In this document: piece after piece, positions 63,597 through 64,000 of the stretch
Layout of the letters: every line of letters begins with the position of its first letter
Position numbering within the stretch: the stretch's first letter is position 1
Source of the DNA: an uncultured Collinsella sp.
GTDB lineage: Bacteria; Actinomycetota; Coriobacteriia; Coriobacteriales; Coriobacteriaceae
Direction: 5' to 3'
Length of the DNA: 64,000 bases
NCBI GenBank assembly: GCA_902495355.1
Contig: CABUWV010000012.1
Coordinates: 1 to 64,000 of the forward strand
The notes under the pieces: generated by a model
Seen by the model: the letters and a program-made list of their open reading frames with translations, nothing else
What the model was told of the DNA's origin: nothing
Database searches by the model: none
Translations under genes and position numbers: made by a program

Positions 63597-64000
63597 CTAG
63601 AGACCAGGTTCTCCAAGCAGATTAACAATGTGATATGCGAGATAACTCTTCTCGGCATCGGTAACGACAACGTTATAGGTAGACGACAAGTGAGCGGCTA
63701 TGGCATCCGCGCACGAGAATGCGCACGGATACGCCGTTTCGTCGATTCGGAACAGCGCGTCGCCACTGATTTGCCCGGCCGTAGGATCGAGTGCTCGCTG
63801 AGCGAAAAACTGCAGGTGACGAACGAAGCGTTCGTAAGGCAGCGAGGTGTCATCGAGGGTCGTGGCATAGCGCTCGGAAACAATCGCGAGCACGTCGCGA
63901 ACAAGCTGGACCGAGATGATTAGACGGTCGGAGCGTTGCGGCATGGTGGCGTTGACGATATGCAGCGTAATAAAACCCTGCTCTTCTTCGCTCATCTGGA
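63597..64000 (-). CDS. PRD-domain antiterminator (LicT/BglG-like), 5' part outside window
   Basis: The frame is open to the window edge (codons begin before 64000), so only the C-terminal ~134 residues are seen. The end of PRD1 (EEEQGFITLHIVNA) is followed by PRD2 with its regulatory His motif (FVRHLQFFAQRAL) and a second His in SYLAYHIVNLL. BglG-family proteins bind a leader RNA and prevent termination when sugar is present. The gene lies 100 nt upstream of the PTS gene, so it probably regulates it. Confidence 0.85.
   Translation of the reverse strand, partial: QMSEEEQGFITLHIVNATMPQRSDRLIISVQLVRDVLAIVSERYATTLDDTSLPYERFVRHLQFFAQRALDPTAGQISGDALFRIDETAYPCAFSCADAIAAHLSSTYNVVVTDAEKSYLAYHIVNLLGEPGL

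Noticed and set aside
1..64000. tRNA, rRNA, integrase or insertion-sequence transposase genes
   Set aside because: None recognised in either strand; palindromes and the MITE-like element carry no transposase.

Overview
The window is one contiguous stretch of a high-GC Gram-positive chromosome. Dense short operons, mostly GGAGG-type ribosome sites, a trpR-like YerC/YecD regulator, an AddAB pair, a desulfoferrodoxin, a [FeFe] hydrogenase, GH4/PTS sugar use and secreted proteins with weak sortase-like tails together suggest an anaerobic gut Coriobacteriia member, most likely Collinsella. That assignment is inference from gene content; no rRNA or tRNA gene was found.

Layout. 1-3.5 kb: the 5' part of a large secreted protein (four DUF4430 domains, a beta-propeller-like region, the start of an InlB-type repeat) behind a cobalamin riboswitch. 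3.6-9.3 kb: AarF/UbiB kinase with a phasin-like partner, a C69 dipeptidase, a MITE-like element, and the coupled fchA-folD pair. 9.6-14.3 kb: two tandem paralogous lipoproteins, a secreted PI-PLC-like protein, a small PH-like protein. 14.4-19.6 kb: a DUF1016/PD-(D/E)XK nuclease, a zinc-ribbon protein, a CDF metal exporter and a repeat-rich membrane protein. 19.8-26.6 kb: fhs (one-carbon metabolism, working with fchA-folD), ruvCAB, a NadE-like protein that has lost its catalytic motifs, and superoxide reductase. 26.7-41.6 kb: a SWIM-SNF2 helicase, dnaE, addB-addA and a TrpR-like regulator. 41.9-46.9 kb: a small membrane protein, an Rrf2 regulator divergent from cysK, mnmA, and an HTH-HipA-like kinase gene bracketed by two inverted palindromes. 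47-54 kb: M42 peptidase, fucO-type dehydrogenase, YoaK-type membrane protein, YgiQ radical-SAM protein, CPBP protease, orphan RelB/DinJ antitoxin. 54.1-60.2 kb: a minus-strand operon of a NuoF-C/GltD-like flavoprotein, [FeFe] hydrogenase, an ABC substrate-binding protein broken by an in-frame TGA, and a permease-ATPase fusion. 60.5-64 kb: 6-phospho-alpha-glucosidase, its PTS transporter, and a PRD antiterminator cut by the window edge.

Functional threads: tetrahydrofolate C1 flux (fhs, fchA, folD), where FolD appears to lack its cyclohydrolase residues and FchA probably replaces them; H2/NAD(P)H redox balance; recombination and repair (AddAB, RuvABC, SNF2); B12-responsive surface protein expression. 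Perfect or near-perfect palindromes (several families) recur 7-20 nt after stop codons and are the most striking non-coding pattern here.
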